Source: Candidatus Peribacteraceae bacterium (lineage in GTDB: Bacteria; Patescibacteriota; Gracilibacteria; Peribacterales; Peribacteraceae). From it: a stretch of 35,181 nt of DNA. This document shows positions 15,043 through 23,097 of this stretch, piece by piece. The notes below the pieces were generated by a model, which was not told where the DNA came from, searched no databases, and saw only the letters and a program-made list of their open reading frames with translations. The stretch covers positions 1-35,181 of the forward strand of contig JASMHZ010000013.1 of NCBI GenBank assembly GCA_030750465.1. Reading direction: 5' to 3'. The position numbers and the translations under genes are program-made. Numbering within the stretch: position 1 is the first letter of the stretch; every line of letters starts with the position of its first letter.

Positions 15043-15546
15043 ATGACACAAAGGCGCAAAAGATTTTACTTGGTTCTATCGTTTACACTTTTCATTATTT
15101 TCGCGATACATGGATCAGTGACATTGCTCAGGAGTGTCAGGTCTTCTGTAACTGATGTTATTGAAAGCTCATCTGATTATTTCGAGATGGATTGTGGTAA
15201 TACTTATGATGATGATGGAGATGGGGATGCAGACTGCGCGGATAGCGATTGTAGTGCATTGCCTGAATGTTTAATTATCTTGTCTTCATCTTCGGAAGAA
15301 TTTCAGGAAGTAGATTGCGCCAATGGAAATGATGATGATGGCGATGGAGATACAGACTGTGCAGATAGCGACTGCTCATCGGATTTGAGTTGCCAGGCTG
15401 GCCCTTCTTCAAGCTCAAGTGAGGAATTCACCGAAGTGAATTGCACAAATGGAAATGATGATGATGGAGATGGGGATGCAGACTGCGCGGATAGCGACTG
15501 CTCATCGGATTTGAGCTGTCAAGCCGGAGGTTCGAGTTCCAGTTAG
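15043..15546 (+). CDS. Anchored or secreted protein with three Asp/Cys repeats
   Basis: 167 residues. Residues ~6-28 are a signal peptide or membrane anchor (FYLVLSFTLFIIFAIHG). Three ~37-residue repeats follow, each reading DC-x-N-x-(Y/N)DDDGDGD-(A/T)-DCADSDCS, followed by a second Cys, separated by Ser-rich linkers. The repeats are close copies at DNA level, so they probably expand or contract. Asp-rich loops with paired Cys suggest calcium-stabilised extracellular modules like MopE/thrombospondin-3 repeats. Function unknown; likely a cell-surface stalk or adhesin (inference). It belongs to the same general class as the protein at the left window edge, although that one has a different spacing (DNDGDG). 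Confidence 0.8.
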   Translation: MTQRRKRFYLVLSFTLFIIFAIHGSVTLLRSVRSSVTDVIESSSDYFEMDCGNTYDDDGDGDADCADSDCSALPECLIILSSSSEEFQEVDCANGNDDDGDGDTDCADSDCSSDLSCQAGPSSSSSEEFTEVNCTNGNDDDGDGDADCADSDCSSDLSCQAGGSSSS

Positions 15547-15580
15547 GAATTACTGAATAAGAGCGGTATTAGTGTATAAA

Positions 15581-15608
15581 TTGACATATGCTATGTATTC
15601 TTTATGAT
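15581..15608 (+). promoter_or_regulatory. Promoter of the decayed kinase gene
   Basis: TTGACA (15581-15586), 16-nt spacer, TATGAT (15603-15608), about 20 nt upstream of an ATG at 15628. The promoter is better conserved than the gene it serves. Confidence 0.55.
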
Positions 15609-15627
15609 GTTAGTCCTCTTGTAATAT

Positions 15628-17390
15628 ATGACTGATAATTTACCAAAATCATGGCATCTAGGTGATACTGAATCTATGATAAGTCTTGCGAGTTCTTATT
15701 GCCCGGTGATGATCCCAGTGAAATGCAAAATGCGTTTGCAAGCTCACTAACTGAAGCAAAGTTAGCAATTAAAGCAGCTTCAGATAGTGAAAGAGAAAAT
15801 GAAGCAGAAATATTAGCGGCCGATGTATTCGAGAGAGTATCCGGTGTAAGTGCAGTATCAAATTATGCCATGCAGCATTTGCTTTTAAATGGAGGATCAA
15901 AGTTTGATGATAACTCTTTTATTATTAAAGCTCTACAACCCGGAGGTGGAGGCAGTCTTTATCTTGTTTATCATCATACACACGGAATTTGCGTCAATTA
16001 GGAACGCTACATGATAAATATGGAATTACTCATAGAGATATAAAACCTTCTAATTTGATGGTAAGTGTGCAGGGAGATACGAGAATTTTAGATCCGGGGT
16101 TAGCTTATCAGGAAGGAATGGCGAGACTTACTCAAACGGGACAGATACTAGGAACACCTGGATATGTAGCACCAGATCAAGCGAGAAGTTCAAAGGATGC
16201 GACAACGGCAAAATCTGATTTGTATAGCCTCGGATGTACTTTGCTGGAATTAGCTACAGGTGATCCAATTATGCGCACTAAAAGAGTTGTTGCCCATTTA
16301 ATTACTATATCTGATAGAAAATCTCTATTGAGACAGTGTAGAAGACAACTTGAACAGGTAGCTGATAGAAATCCACAATTGGCCGAAGCTATCAGGAGCA
16401 TGCTTTTGGGGAGTAAAGATATAAGTGAGTTAATAGAACTTCTTTACTCAGGCAGCGTTTTTGACGATGGTGGCCATTTTGCTAATGCAGACACCTTTAG
16501 AACTGCACCAGCAAGTGATTCTCATCTTAGATTAGAGTTACCAGCAGTAGATGAATCGTCAGCAAATCCAATTGAACCTAATTCGAATAGTCTTCATAGC
16601 CATGTGACATCATCAGAGCTTTATAGAGAAACAAAACAGCGAGCCAGAATAATGGGAATGAGAAAAAGAACAGTGGCGATGATTGTAACTGCTTTGGGTA
16701 TAACAGTAGTTTTTACTTCGCGAATGGCTTAAAGAAGACACAAAACCTACAGATGATCCAAACAGAGCAGTTGCGAAAAAAACTGTAGGAGGAAATGGTA
16801 CGGACATAGTGGATGATCCACCTGATGATACTCCGTTTGTTTTCGATACTGTTGGAGAAGGGGAGTTGCCGACGAGCATTAACGGAATGAGTTATTTCCA
16901 TGACGGTGAAAGAGTAGAAATAGGCAAGAAGGATTTGATCAGATACTTAAATGAAGAGGGCGAACTAATTGGTGCAGCGTATCCCGATGAAAACGGAGAA
17001 CCAGCTTATGTTTTATCTGGAAGGGATGGAAGGAAAGTGATAGTAAGAGGCAAAATTTCGTCTCAGACCGAGCTAGATAACGGCGTCTTTCCTGAGGGAA
17101 TAACACTATACGATTCAGAAGACGGAACTATTGTTTGGTCAAAAGGTGCTGGAGGCGATGAAGCTGATGCAAATGATGTTCATAATGAAGGCTTCGGAAA
17201 ACCTCCTTCAGGAAGATATGATTTTAAAAATGCCCAGCCCCAAGGCAATCCATCATGAGCAAACGAAAGAGTATTGAATCCAAGAGGAGCTTTTGTAAAC
17301 CAAGCTCGTTACTTTAGCGAAATAGACAAGATGCCAGGCAACAGCATGCTCAATAATCTTAATGAAGCCCTTAAAACACCGGCTAAATAG
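15628..17390 (+). pseudogene. Decayed membrane Ser/Thr protein kinase (PknB-like)
   Basis: The coding signal continues for ~1.75 kb but changes frame. After ATG 15628 it shifts near 15698; the next frame carries a recognisable beta3 Lys (LAIKAAS), a helix C region (EAEILAADVF) and beta5 (SLYLVYHHTHG). Near 15990 it shifts again, with ~25 residues missing. The following frame holds the catalytic loop HRDIKPSN, a mutated DFG (DPG in ILDPGLAY), GTPGYVAPDQ and SDLYSLGCTLLE, then a membrane helix (TVAMIVTALGITVVF). Near 16725 it shifts back, giving an outer domain (DPPDDTPFVF...WSKGAGG). An in-frame TGA at 17256 interrupts it before the tail (ANERVLNPRGAFVNQ...) that ends at TAG 17390. At least two frameshifts, one nonsense codon and the DPG change indicate a dead gene, unless the assembly is at fault. 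Confidence 0.8.
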
Positions 17391-17442
17391 ACTGAAGTTT
17401 AAATAAATGATAGAGTCCTTCGCACTCGATGGATCTTATACC

Positions 17443-17476
17443 ACTTCGTCCCTCGACAAGCTCGGGGCTACGAGGC
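17443..17476. repeat. REP-like TCGACAAGCTCGGGG hairpin
   Basis: CTTCGTCCCTCGACAAGCTC followed by GGGGCTACGAGG can fold as a long imperfect hairpin. It resembles the widespread bacterial REP-type sequence CCCTGAGCTTGTCGAAGGG. It lies between the dead kinase and the next gene and differs from the RAYT-linked family at 21 kb. Confidence 0.45.
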
Positions 17477-17526
17477 ACAAGAGGAGATAGTTGTTGTTTT
17501 TGTAACCTTTGTGATCACAATATCCA

Positions 17527-19116
17527 ATGGACTTGACTGTACTAATTCCGGAAGAAGGCGAATCTTGGAGCTCTTTCTCTGAGAGAGCTGCTTTAACGGA
17601 TGGTGAGCTGTTTATAATTCTCCCAGATAATTCTGATTATCTGCCTGAACATGACGAAAAAGCTCTTCAGTCTTTCTTTAAGATGTGCGAAGACAATGCA
17701 GGCAGAATAACAATCGCAACTTTAGAAAAGGTCTTTTTATCCATGTCCAGATCTCATGGTATAAAGACTATCGATCGTGTAAGCGATGTTAGATCGGCAC
17801 TGGAAGGACATCCAATCTCTGCAGCTGCTCTTCAATTATTGTCACCAAGCTTGTGGAAACAGCAACTCAGGTCCCGTTTACAGTCGATAGGTCTTTTGTC
17901 TCTTCCTAAACTGCGTGTTTGGGTTCTTATTGCAGTAAGTGCAATTCTTTTGATTTTTGTATTGTTTAAACTCCTTCCATCTGCGGATGTACGAGTTTGG
18001 TCACGATCGGAAACGGTAAGTCAAACTGCAAATATATTCCTGGTTCAGTCTGGAGCATTAATTGAACTTCCTCCCAGAGTAAGGGTTCTTCCTATGATCG
18101 AACTAGAAGTAACAGTCTCCAAAGATATAACGTTTGATCGAATTTCAAAGAATTTCATTGGAACAAGCTCCAGGGTTCCCATGACAATTGTAAATAAATC
18201 AGATGAACCATATTCCATAAGAAAGGGCTCAAGGGTCGTAAATCAAGCAGGGATGGTATTCAGGCTGGATGATCCTGTAATTATTGAAGCGGGGGAGGAA
18301 GTAACTGTACGAAGTATTGCGGATGACACTGATTTGTATGGAGAGATAATAGGGGAGAGGGGTAACGTACCTTCCGGGATTAGATGGGATTTCCCGGGTC
18401 TTGCAAAAAAAGAACAAATACTTGTTTACGGCGAGAATCGCGCACAGGCGACTGGGGGAACAACCGCGTATTCAACCGTTTTGAAAGAGGAAGATCTGAA
18501 TATTGCAAAAAAACAATTGGAGAAAGAACTTTTAACTCTTGCAAACCAAATGTTGGATGAAGAGCTTGAGCTAACAAACTCAACAGCATTATCAAGAAAG
18601 ATCGAAAGGCTTTATTATGACATTTTCACAAGTGCTACGTACTCAGGATTTATTTTACCTACTCAATTCATTGGTCAGGAAGTTGCTTCAATGCCCATAA
18701 AAGGATCAATAACCTATAAAGCCTTGGCATACGACAAACAGAAGGCTCTTGGAATGCTGCTTACAGAGCTTAAATCCCATGTAGGAGAGGGGATGAAACT
18801 ACTTGAAAATACCGTAAGCACGGATCGCTTAATTCATCACGTAATAGATTACGATGATGATAATTCGTGGATAAAGCTGACTGTTGATCTATCGGGCAGG
18901 CAAATATATGTTCTTGATCCTCTCACACCTTTCGGTGCTCACTTTGCTATGAATGTAAGGGAACGGATTGCCGGGAAAAAGAAGGATGAAGCACGTAGGA
19001 TTATCAAGAACATGTTGGAGGTGGAAACGGTAGAGATTGGATTATGGCCTCCATGGTCTAGGAAATTGCCGGAAATACCCTCGCATATAACTGTTACCGA
19101 AATTACTGGCTCATGA
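17527..19116 (+). CDS. Single-pass membrane protein with baseplate-J-like outer domain
   Basis: 529 residues. A cytoplasmic N-terminal part (~1-127) precedes one membrane helix (131-150), and a long outer part follows. The segment GTSSRVPMTIVNKSDEPYS...VNQAGMVFRLDDPVIIEAGEEVTV...GERGNVPSGI resembles the beta-rich core that annotation pipelines often call baseplate J-like in CPR genomes: a bypass motif with a threshold residue, then a GNVP-type turn. No phage genes surround it, so a viral baseplate role is unlikely; a conserved envelope or secretion component is more probable (inference). The last part (~370-529) is alpha/beta without known motifs. It overlaps ydcF by 4 nt (ATGA), so the two are translationally coupled. 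Confidence 0.65.
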   Translation: MDLTVLIPEEGESWSSFSERAALTDGELFIILPDNSDYLPEHDEKALQSFFKMCEDNAGRITIATLEKVFLSMSRSHGIKTIDRVSDVRSALEGHPISAAALQLLSPSLWKQQLRSRLQSIGLLSLPKLRVWVLIAVSAILLIFVLFKLLPSADVRVWSRSETVSQTANIFLVQSGALIELPPRVRVLPMIELEVTVSKDITFDRISKNFIGTSSRVPMTIVNKSDEPYSIRKGSRVVNQAGMVFRLDDPVIIEAGEEVTVRSIADDTDLYGEIIGERGNVPSGIRWDFPGLAKKEQILVYGENRAQATGGTTAYSTVLKEEDLNIAKKQLEKELLTLANQMLDEELELTNSTALSRKIERLYYDIFTSATYSGFILPTQFIGQEVASMPIKGSITYKALAYDKQKALGMLLTELKSHVGEGMKLLENTVSTDRLIHHVIDYDDDNSWIKLTVDLSGRQIYVLDPLTPFGAHFAMNVRERIAGKKKDEARRIIKNMLEVETVEIGLWPPWSRKLPEIPSHITVTEITGS

Positions 19117-19778
19117 TTCCAGAATTCTTTCATATTCGTTTCATATTACGACTTGGTGGTTTAATAACTGCAATATGCGTAATTATCTACTTAAGCGCAG
19201 TTGCAACAGTAATTATGAACTTTGACGGGACTTCACCTAAATATCCGGTGGATTGCGCGATTGTATTTGGTGCGGCTGTGGGGAAGGGGAGTACTCCGGG
19301 ACCTGGTATAACAAGAAGGGTGCAGACTGCTGCGGAACTTTACAAAAAAAAGTTCGTAAAAAAAATAATTATGAGTGGGGGAAAGGGGGGCGAGTGGGTG
19401 AGTAGTGAAGCTGAAGTAATGAGAAAAGTCGGCATGCTTGAAGGGATTAATCCCGAAGATATTGTTCTTGAAGATAAATCGAGATCAACATGGGAGAATT
19501 TAAAATTCACTAAGGCACTAATGGAAGGATTAGATTGTGCAGGAGAGGCTTGCCCTGAGGGAGACGAACGAAGTGAGTCGAGTCGAAGGGTGTACGAATG
19601 CACAGCCATAGTAGGAGTTTCTGATAGGTATCACCTAGCCAGAATATCTCTACTGGCACAAAAGCAGGGGATAGATGGGTTGGATACACATCCTGCAAAT
19701 ATTAAGGCTCCGTTTGCCTTTGAGCTGATGAGTGTCTTAAGAGAGGCGTTGGGTATTATTTATTACATTATTAACTAG
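19113..19778 (+). CDS. YdcF/SanA-type DUF218 envelope protein
   Basis: 221 residues. An N-terminal membrane helix (~11-33) is followed by the DUF218 domain: DCAIVFGAAVGKGSTPGPGI, RRVQTAAELYKK, IIMSGGKGGEW, SSEAEVMRKVGML, IVLEDKSRSTWENLKFTKALM, and finally VGVSDRYHLARISLLA. These motifs match the conserved catalytic-like residues of the family, implicated in envelope or lipid-carrier metabolism. Between ALMEGL and the VGVSD strand there are about 22 extra residues encoded by a REP-like palindrome (19553-19590), retained in frame. The start ATG overlaps the upstream stop. Confidence 0.85.
   Translation: MIPEFFHIRFILRLGGLITAICVIIYLSAVATVIMNFDGTSPKYPVDCAIVFGAAVGKGSTPGPGITRRVQTAAELYKKKFVKKIIMSGGKGGEWVSSEAEVMRKVGMLEGINPEDIVLEDKSRSTWENLKFTKALMEGLDCAGEACPEGDERSESSRRVYECTAIVGVSDRYHLARISLLAQKQGIDGLDTHPANIKAPFAFELMSVLREALGIIYYIIN
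19553..19590. repeat. REP-like palindrome inserted in frame in ydcF
   Basis: CCCTGAGGGAGACGAACGAA continues to GTCGAGTCGAAGGG. The outer CCCT/AGGG and inner GAC/GTC pair, as in dispersed CCCTGAG...TCGAAGGG repeats of many bacteria. It encodes PEGDERSESSRRV within a loop of the protein. Confidence 0.6.
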
Positions 19779-19876
19779 CTTATAACTTTTAGCTTCATTA
19801 GCTTCTACTTGTAGACACCAAATGTAGTAATGATGAAAAGCTAATGAGGCTAGGAGCTAATAGCTATAAGCTATAG
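19774..19876. repeat. AGCTATAAGC/CATTAGCTT inverted repeat after ydcF
   Basis: TCATTAGCTT (19795-19804) pairs with AAGCTAATGA (19838-19847). Both arms consist of degenerate TAGCTTATA/AGCTAATAG units. It starts at the ydcF stop and ends ~24 bp before the dif-like site. Confidence 0.65.
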
Positions 19877-19899
19877 GTGCCTGTTTTATGTCAATTCAT

Positions 19900-19927
19900 T
19901 ATTAACATAAAATGCATTATGTTAACA
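19900..19927 (+). other. dif: dif-like Xer recombination site
   Basis: An 11-6-11 layout: TATTAACATAA, AATGCA, TTATGTTAACA. The arms form a perfect 9-bp inverted repeat (TTAACATAA/TTATGTTAA) around a 6-nt centre. The right arm matches 9 of 11 positions of the XerD arm of E. coli dif (TTATGTTAAAT), and the left arm ends in CATAA as does the XerC arm (GGTGCGCATAA). It lies at the very start of the xer gene, so it is probably the chromosome dimer resolution site. Confidence 0.8.
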
Positions 19928-20947
19928 AGGATAGAGTGTGGAAAACATACAGGAATGTATCCAATTCCATACTCCCCTTACGATTTACTCCCTCGCGACT
20001 GCCCTGTGAATAAGAGTGCAACAATTACCGACACAAAACTTGCGCAAGCAATTGATCGTTATTTGGTGTTTTTACAAGCTGAAGAAAATAAATCGCCTTT
20101 AACGATTTCTACATATCGACAATCATTAAATTTGCTTTTAGAGCTTACAAACGTTACAGATCCACTGCTTTTCGACAAATCATCCATACGTATATATAAG
20201 AGTGCACTGCATTCCTTCCGTACAAAAACAGGCTCGGAACTGGCTATACGCACCAAAAATCACCATTTAACGATTTTAAGGGCCTTCCTAAGGTATTTGG
20301 TCCAGGAAGAAGAACTAGACGTTTATCCGCCAGACAGAGTCACCCGCTTCAAGGAAGAACAGCGACAGGTCAAAGTACTGTTTACCGACGAACTCGAGAG
20401 ACTCCTTAATGCTCCTGACCTTGATACAAAAATAGGAAAACGCGACTCAGCTATCCTTCAACTCTTTTTTTCAACAGGACTCAGACTCGCAGAGCTAAGG
20501 TCTCTAAATCGTGATGATTTAAACTATAAGACACGCGAGATCTCCGTCCGAGGTAAGCGCGGCAAGATAAGAGTCGTATTTGTCTCGGATAAGGCCAAAG
20601 ATGCCCTGGAACATTACGTGGATTCCAGAATGGATAACCTAGATCCCCTATTCATTCGCAATCACGATATGGCACGAAACGCCATGCCGCCGGGTGAAGA
20701 GTTCAGACTCTCGCGCATTTCAATTTATAACGTTGTAAAAAAATACGCGCGACAAGCCGGCATAATGAGCAACCCGTCACCGCACACGCTCCGCCACTCC
20801 TTTGCAACTGACCTTCTACGTAATGGAGCTGACCTAAGGTCAGTACAGGAAATGCTGGGGCACAAAGATCTATCTACAACACAAATTTATACTCATGTCA
20901 CTAATCCCCAATTGAAGGAGGTTCATAAAAAGTTTCATGGGAAATAA
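19919..20947 (+). CDS. xer: Xer-type tyrosine recombinase
   Basis: About 342 residues from ATG 19919; ATG 19955 and GTG 20007 are alternatives giving ~330 or ~313. The N-terminal SAM-like DNA-binding domain runs from TDTKLAQAIDRYLVFLQAEE to the RYLVQEEEL region. The catalytic domain shows all residues: Arg in STGLRLAELRSL, Lys in RGKRGKIRVV, HTLRHSF (His and second Arg), LGHKDLSTTQ, and the nucleophile Tyr in QIYTHV. The C-terminus NPQLKEVHKKFH is typical of XerC/D. Together with a dif-like site overlapping its 5' end, it is best read as the housekeeping chromosome dimer resolvase. A TAAAAT box 5 nt before ATG 19919 would put promoter, dif and start codon on the same bases. Confidence 0.92.
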   Translation: MLTRIECGKHTGMYPIPYSPYDLLPRDCPVNKSATITDTKLAQAIDRYLVFLQAEENKSPLTISTYRQSLNLLLELTNVTDPLLFDKSSIRIYKSALHSFRTKTGSELAIRTKNHHLTILRAFLRYLVQEEELDVYPPDRVTRFKEEQRQVKVLFTDELERLLNAPDLDTKIGKRDSAILQLFFSTGLRLAELRSLNRDDLNYKTREISVRGKRGKIRVVFVSDKAKDALEHYVDSRMDNLDPLFIRNHDMARNAMPPGEEFRLSRISIYNVVKKYARQAGIMSNPSPHTLRHSFATDLLRNGADLRSVQEMLGHKDLSTTQIYTHVTNPQLKEVHKKFHGK

Positions 20948-20965
20948 AACAATGACAACCTCATA

Positions 20966-21025
20966 GAGAGCACGTCTTCGACGTGCGAATATATGCAAAA
21001 CATCGCGGGCCGAAGACCCGCTCTC
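20966..21025. repeat. Pair of inverted REP hairpins next to the RAYT gene
   Basis: GCACGTCTTCGACGTGC (20970-20986) and GCGGGCCGAAGACCCGC (21005-21021), in opposite orientation and each carrying the GCTCTC tail (as GAGAGC in the first). The stem differs at two paired positions (AC/GT versus GG/CC), a compensatory change. They lie just beyond the 3' end of the transposase gene. Confidence 0.85.
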
Positions 21026-21038
21026 AATGTGCGATGTA

Positions 21039-21473
21039 TTACCATGACAATGGTGTTATATCCCATTTACCTGATGCTGAGGACCATTTGTATTTATCCT
21101 GGTTTTCACATATTCCAGCTTTAACAGGATTATTGTGAATATAACGCAAAGTTTTTGCCGTATTATTTATAACTTTGTTATAGAACCTTTTTTGCCATAA
21201 AGGAGATATTCCAATTTGAAAACTTAGGCCCATTTTGTACATTCTGATAACGGATGAAACTGATCCAGGCTCAGGAACATTTAGCAAGAAATGGCAGTGA
21301 TCAGGCATAATCACGAATCCATAAAGTATGAATGGCATTCTTTCTTGCACGCGATAAATTTGTTCTATTGCTTCATGTGCATGAGAATCATTCAAGAAAA
21401 ATGGATTACGTTTGTATGTGTTTGTAGTAACAAACATTGTAAATTCGTTCTGGGTTTCATGTCGTTGTGTCAT
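21039..21473 (-). CDS. REP-associated tyrosine transposase (RAYT, IS200-like)
   Basis: 144 residues of the Y1/HUH transposase fold. The metal-binding His pair is in MPDHCHFLLNVP. The C-terminal part LRYIHNNPVKAGI...YKWSS is the RAYT signature and carries the catalytic Tyr in the helix before IHNNP. RAYTs are single-copy domesticated relatives of IS200 that nick and move REP sequences in single-stranded form. REP hairpins flank this gene on both sides (20966-21025 and 21500-21524), and a full REPIN lies 3.1 kb away. All family motifs are intact. A TGA-TACCAT box ends 9 nt before the ATG. Confidence 0.93.
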   Translation of the reverse strand: MTQRHETQNEFTMFVTTNTYKRNPFFLNDSHAHEAIEQIYRVQERMPFILYGFVIMPDHCHFLLNVPEPGSVSSVIRMYKMGLSFQIGISPLWQKRFYNKVINNTAKTLRYIHNNPVKAGICENQDKYKWSSASGKWDITPLSW

Positions 21474-21482
21474 AAGCAGGAC

Positions 21483-21491
21483 ATGGTATCA
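21483..21491 (-). promoter_or_regulatory. Extended -10 before the RAYT start
   Basis: Minus strand TGA-TACCAT (21491-21483), 9 nt, ATG 21473. The REP hairpin lies where a -35 element would be, so REP folding or binding could affect expression. Confidence 0.4.
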
Positions 21492-21499
21492 CATCTTGA

Positions 21500-21524
21500 C
21501 ACCGCACGTCGAAGACGTGCTCTC
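21500..21524. repeat. REP hairpin upstream of the RAYT gene
   Basis: CACC-GCACGTCGAAGACGTGC-TCTC, stem at 21504-21520. Same outer sequence as the other REP copies, with the AC/GT stem variant. Confidence 0.8.
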
Positions 21525-21546
21525 ATTGTAGATGTCGATCAGGAAC

Positions 21547-22251
21547 TTATTTTAATTCACACTCCATCTTCTCCTTCGTAAGCACCTCAAGCCTCGTTTC
21601 ACACTTACAATACTGCTTAAACATCTCGCTGATCTCAGATAAAGCTTGATCCAAGTCAGTTCGCGTAAATGGTGGGAAACCTTCAATAACAACAATGGCA
21701 TTCTTTGTATTCTCTGTAGTTCTGGTCCTGTCCCCTTCTCGCCAGTTAAGTTTTCTGCAGATGACGCCTACATCATCTTTGTAAACGAGCTCCCCCTCAT
21801 CAGGTGGTTCTTCCTCTTCTCCTCCAATCAATTTAAATGTTTCTGACCCGTCTGCATATGCAAGCTGAACATCGCCTTCGCATGCATCAATATCTTCCGC
21901 GCCTGCGCAGACTATGTAACGCAGGGAGATCACGTTATAAACGTCGACAAGAGGATTAATTTTAGGTAGTTCACCTCCCTTCAGGATTCTTTTAACAAGT
22001 GCCTGCGCGGAAGGTGGAAATTTGTTTGGATTGCTTCCGAATGCTCTGTGTACTTCCTGTAGAGCCGCAAGGTTTGGGTGCTCTTTGAAGGTATCCAGTT
22101 CTATGGAGTTTCTGACGTTTTCTTCCTCATTTCTAAGCATTTGGGCTACTTCCGGGAAGTTTTCTGAGTTATCAATATCAGTTGCGACAATGACGCCAAT
22201 TGCCAGATCAGGATAGTTTTCGAACACCTTTGGAGAAATTGTAAAATTCAT
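21547..22251 (-). CDS. Stand-alone B3/4-domain protein (PheRS beta-like editing fold)
   Basis: 234 residues. It aligns by eye with the B3/4 domain, which in bacterial PheRS-beta carries the Tyr-tRNA(Phe) editing site: an early YPDLAIGVIVATDIDN strand, the central INPLVDVYNVISLRY, AYADGSETF, GELVYKDDVGVICRKLNWREGDRT and NTKNAIVVIEGFPP. Free-standing B3/4 proteins are known, and some are proposed to deacylate mischarged tRNAs, but substrates are mostly untested. The start follows the SPFH gene's stop by 12 nt, so the two are likely co-transcribed. Confidence 0.85.
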   Translation of the reverse strand: MNFTISPKVFENYPDLAIGVIVATDIDNSENFPEVAQMLRNEEENVRNSIELDTFKEHPNLAALQEVHRAFGSNPNKFPPSAQALVKRILKGGELPKINPLVDVYNVISLRYIVCAGAEDIDACEGDVQLAYADGSETFKLIGGEEEEPPDEGELVYKDDVGVICRKLNWREGDRTRTTENTKNAIVVIEGFPPFTRTDLDQALSEISEMFKQYCKCETRLEVLTKEKMECELK

Positions 22252-22263
22252 AAGTTGGTGATG

Positions 22264-23007
22264 TTACATCTTCTTCGCCATTCCTTCAATCGCATGCAAT
22301 GATTCGATTGGGATCATCCAGATTGTTGTATTGCTTTGATCTGAGCTTAAGTCATTAATGCTTTGGAGCGTGCGGAGGTGAAGCGCTCCTGCTTGCTTTG
22401 AAAGAGTCTCTGCAGCTGTTGCCATGTTGTCTGCAGCCGCCACTTCTCCTTCAGAATTAATGATGACGGCCTGCTTTTCACGTTCAGCTTCAGCAACCTT
22501 AGCAATTGTCCTTTTGAGTGAGTCAGGCAGAACAATATCTTTGAGCTCAACAGCCTGAACATCAATCCCCCATGCATCGGAAGCCTCATCTACTTGCGTT
22601 CTGATCCTGTCGGAAATCTCTTGCTTGTTTGCAAGCAATTCATCAAGAGTAACTTCTCCAACTGCATTCCTCATAGTTGTCTGAGCCAATTGGCTTACTG
22701 CGAAGAAATAGTTCTCTACTTCAATTACAGCCTTCCTCGCATCCAGAACTTTGTAGTAGATAACGGCATTAATTCTGATGGGGATATTGTCACGCGTAAT
22801 TGCCTCCTGATCCGGGACATCAACTGCTTTTACTCTGATATCCACTTTTATTAGCTTTTGAAACACTGGAACAACGATTTTCCAACCGGGATTCCATGTG
22901 TCTTGGAATTTACCCATTAAAAGAACTACTCCCCTTTCGTATTGATTAATTTGTCTAATGAAAGAGAGGAGGAGAATTACTGCCGGAATGATGTAGAACC
23001 AAGACAT
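22264..23007 (-). CDS. SPFH/Band 7 (slipin-type) membrane protein
   Basis: 247 residues from the ATG at 23007; an upstream frame to 23061 is not conserved-looking. One N-terminal helix (FYIIPAVILLLSFI) is followed by the classic stomatin start INQYERGVVLLMGKF. The band 7 core is VDIRVKAVDVPDQEAITRDNIPIRINAVIYYKV, then LAQTTMRNAVGEVTLDELLANKQEI and WGIDVQAVELKDIVLP. The coiled-coil segment AEAEREKQAVIINSEGE ends in the oligomerisation tail. Slipins organise membrane domains and often pair with a NfeD protein, which is not seen here. It is the first gene of an operon with the B3/4 protein. Confidence 0.92.
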   Translation of the reverse strand: MSWFYIIPAVILLLSFIRQINQYERGVVLLMGKFQDTWNPGWKIVVPVFQKLIKVDIRVKAVDVPDQEAITRDNIPIRINAVIYYKVLDARKAVIEVENYFFAVSQLAQTTMRNAVGEVTLDELLANKQEISDRIRTQVDEASDAWGIDVQAVELKDIVLPDSLKRTIAKVAEAEREKQAVIINSEGEVAAADNMATAAETLSKQAGALHLRTLQSINDLSSDQSNTTIWMIPIESLHAIEGMAKKM

Positions 23008-23081
23008 AGTTGATTGGGGGAAAGCGATAGAAATACTACATATATTGCATTCAGCAAGCAATTCTATTAACCATTTTATCG

Positions 23082-23087
23082 TATAAT
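23082..23087 (+). promoter_or_regulatory. -10 box before the 23098 start
   Basis: A perfect TATAAT followed by CCTTTCCATT (10 nt) and ATG. It implies a leader of a few bases only; the -35 region is weak. Confidence 0.5.
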
Positions 23088-23097
23088 CCTTTCCATT

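Noticed and set aside
17256-17258. In-frame TGA followed by a continuing coding frame, possibly UGA read as glycine
   Set aside because: Several intact genes end in TGA, some with an overlapping next gene, and this frame belongs to a gene that also has frameshifts. A nonsense mutation is simpler.
17527-19116. Prophage or contractile injection system suggested by the baseplate-J-like protein
   Set aside because: No sheath, tube, terminase, capsid or other phage gene is nearby, and the protein has its own membrane helix.
19919-20947. Integrase of a mobile element
   Set aside because: No cargo or att-type direct repeats at the gene, and the dif-like site with canonical geometry favours a housekeeping Xer.
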